Notes under the pieces: model-generated
Told to the model about the DNA's origin: nothing
Seen by the model: only the letters and a program-made list of their open reading frames with translations
Databases searched by the model: none
Program-made: the position numbers and the translations under genes
From: Chloroflexota bacterium
Lineage (GTDB): Bacteria > Chloroflexota > UBA6077 > JACQUR01
Direction of reading: 5' to 3'
Assembly: GCA_016210245.1 (NCBI GenBank)
Contig: JACQUR010000473.1
Location: 1 to 6,621, forward strand
Length of the DNA stretch: 6,621 bases
Shown here: positions 5,948 to 6,621 of the stretch, one piece after another
Layout of the letters: every line of letters starts with the position of its first letter
Position numbering within the stretch: position 1 is the first letter of the stretch

Positions 5948-5997
5948 GCTTGTCCCCCGCCACCTCGGGGTGGCGGGGGACAAGCCCCCGCGCTACG
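5936..5997. repeat. Perfect palindrome, 29-bp arms with 4-nt loop (REP-like)
   Basis: The left arm (5936-5964) begins cgtagcgcgggggcttg, the loop is tcgg (5965-5968), and the right arm (5969-5997) is its exact reverse complement ending gcgctacg. It is the most stable-looking hairpin in the window and lies between mutM and the next gene. It may stop or stabilise the mutM transcript, but no T-run follows, so calling it an intrinsic terminator is not justified. It resembles an interspersed repetitive element. Confidence 0.95.
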
Positions 5998-6101
5998 GCC
6001 CCAGGGTGCCACTCAAGCCGGCGAAAAACCCGGGTCGGTGCGGCACATCCCCTGCAAGCAGTCAGTAAGGCCAGGCAGACCTCCCGCCTGCTCACCTGGA
6101 G
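5998..6101. other. Non-coding spacer between palindrome and heptad tract
   Basis: Together with the flanking repeats this fills the 313-bp gap between mutM and the last gene. I see no ORF with domain character, no RNA gene and no clear promoter. A small caggc/gcctg inverted pair lies around 6072-6090 but is too short to interpret. Confidence 0.5.
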
Positions 6102-6150
6102 CTGGCGGCTGATCGCTGGCCACCGATTGCTGACCACTGAGGGCTAACCC
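6102..6150 (+). repeat. CTGA heptad tract ending exactly at the last gene's start codon
   Basis: Seven degenerate 7-bp units run without a gap to the ATG at 6151: ctggcgg, ctgatcg, ctggcca, ccgattg, ctgacca, ctgaggg, ctaaccc. The sixth unit supplies gaggg (6139-6143), a plausible Shine-Dalgarno 7 nt before the ATG. The tract resembles the one before rimI (353-410). Confidence 0.6.
6139..6143 (+). promoter_or_regulatory. Likely ribosome-binding site of the last gene, inside a heptad unit
   Basis: GAGGG lies 7 nt before the ATG at 6151 and supports that start. It is part of the ctgaggg unit of the heptad tract, so repeat-derived DNA appears to provide the translation signal. Confidence 0.5.
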
Positions 6151-6579
6151 ATGCATGAGCAATTCTTGAGTGAGCTCAGGCCTGGCATGGACGTGGTGAC
6201 CGCCGACGGCCACAAGCTGGGTCGGTTGGCGGAGGTGTACCACCTCGGGGTGGAGCCGCGCCCCGAGCCAGGCACCCTGGTCACCGACTACGAGACCGAG
6301 GCCGAGGTGACCGGCGAGGGCGTTCTCCCGCACGAGATCGTGGAGGGGGAGGAGGCGCTGGGCTACGGGGAGGCCGGCCCGGTGCTGGAGATGGAAGGGT
6401 TCCTGCGGGTCGACCGCCGCTTTGCTGGCAAGCCCGAGCTCTTCGTGCCCTTCAGCGCCGTCCATCGCACCACCCGGCGCGCCGTCGAGCTCCATGCGAC
6501 GCGCGACGAGGTCGCCCACAAGGGCTGGGAACAGAAGCCCCGCCTGGTCCAACTGGCCGAGCAGGCCAGTACTGAGTAG
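6151..6579 (+). CDS. DUF2171 / PRC-barrel-like small protein
   Basis: This is a 142-residue soluble acidic protein without signal peptide or membrane segment. The N-terminal LRPGMDVVTADGHKLGRLAEVYH is the typical first hairpin of PRC-barrel-like and DUF2171 proteins. The C-terminal half matches the same type: EGFLRVDRRF, then KPELFVPFSAVHRTTRRAVELHATRDEVAHKGWEQKP, with the characteristic PFSAV and GW near the end. Between them (about 30-75) is a Glu/Gly-rich stretch longer than in compact members. No biochemical role is established for this type; PRC-barrel relatives occur in RNA-processing and photosynthetic-reaction-centre proteins, but function cannot be transferred. The ATG at 6151 is supported by GAGGG 7 nt upstream. 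It is separated from mutM by 313 bp of repeats and so is probably a separate unit. Confidence 0.8.
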   Translation: MHEQFLSELRPGMDVVTADGHKLGRLAEVYHLGVEPRPEPGTLVTDYETEAEVTGEGVLPHEIVEGEEALGYGEAGPVLEMEGFLRVDRRFAGKPELFVPFSAVHRTTRRAVELHATRDEVAHKGWEQKPRLVQLAEQASTE

Positions 6580-6590
6580 CGCGCAGTGTC

Positions 6591-6621
6591 GGGGGGGGGG
6601 GGGGGGGGCGGGGGCCCCCCC
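6591..6621. other. Poly-G/poly-C tail at window edge, probable artefact
   Basis: An uninterrupted run of 18 G (6591-6608), one C, five G and seven C ends the window. Such runs are typical of no-signal base calling on two-colour sequencers or of a misassembled contig end. The last seven bases are complementary to the G run, which could also let the end fold back. I would not treat this as biological sequence. Confidence 0.7.

Noticed and set aside
5936..5997. Intrinsic terminator of the mutM operon
   Set aside because: The stem is strong and perfect, but what follows is GC-rich with no T-run. It is better described as a REP-like palindrome.
5037..6137. Minus-strand open frame opposite mutM and the repeats (366 codons)
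   Set aside because: It runs through the REP-like palindromes and antisense to mutM. The translation is Gln/Ala/Arg-rich shadow sequence.

Overview
This is a very GC-rich bacterial segment with four plus-strand genes packed head to tail, a fifth plus-strand gene after a repeat-filled gap, and an unusual load of short repeats. The gene styles suggest a Chloroflexota bacterium (Anaerolineae/Thermomicrobia-like). The hints are a RimI with a long central insert, a Pol I whose proofreading domain is inactive, a DUF2171-like protein, and interspersed palindromes and heptad repeats of a kind I associate with that phylum. This assignment is an inference from the sequence, not a database match.

Layout: positions 1-406 hold no gene I can defend. 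They contain a GC-rich stretch, a small palindrome, one AT-richer patch with a weak promoter-like hexamer, and a CTGA-type repeat that runs into the rimI start codon. rimI (407-1135) encodes a ribosomal-protein N-acetyltransferase. It overlaps polA (1128-4133), which encodes DNA polymerase I, by 8 nt. polA's stop codon lies inside the ribosome-binding site of a class I SAM-dependent methyltransferase gene (4138-4908). That gene ends inside a 42-bp-armed heptad palindrome, and mutM/fpg (formamidopyrimidine-DNA glycosylase, true start 4998) begins just past it. Positions 5838-6150 are non-coding and hold a 37-bp direct repeat, a perfect 29-bp-armed palindrome and a second CTGA-type heptad tract ending exactly at the next start codon. 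The last gene (6151-6579) encodes a small DUF2171/PRC-barrel-like protein. The window ends in a poly-G/poly-C tail that looks like a sequencing or contig-edge artefact.

How the genes fit together: MutM excises oxidised purines and nicks the abasic site, and Pol I fills the resulting gap, so the mutM-polA pair makes sense as a base-excision-repair neighbourhood. rimI and the methyltransferase are probably co-transcribed with them; the methyltransferase substrate cannot be told.

The most interesting aspect is the way repeats have entered genes. polA carries two different repeat-derived in-frame insertions. One is a REP-like palindrome plus an octamer array in the dead exonuclease domain. The other is a 7 x 18-bp minisatellite encoding QGSHGG/R hexapeptides, immediately before polymerase motif C. 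Other repeats supply the methyltransferase stop codon, the rimI start codon and the likely ribosome-binding site of the last gene. I did not find a defence system, CRISPR array, RNA gene or transposase.
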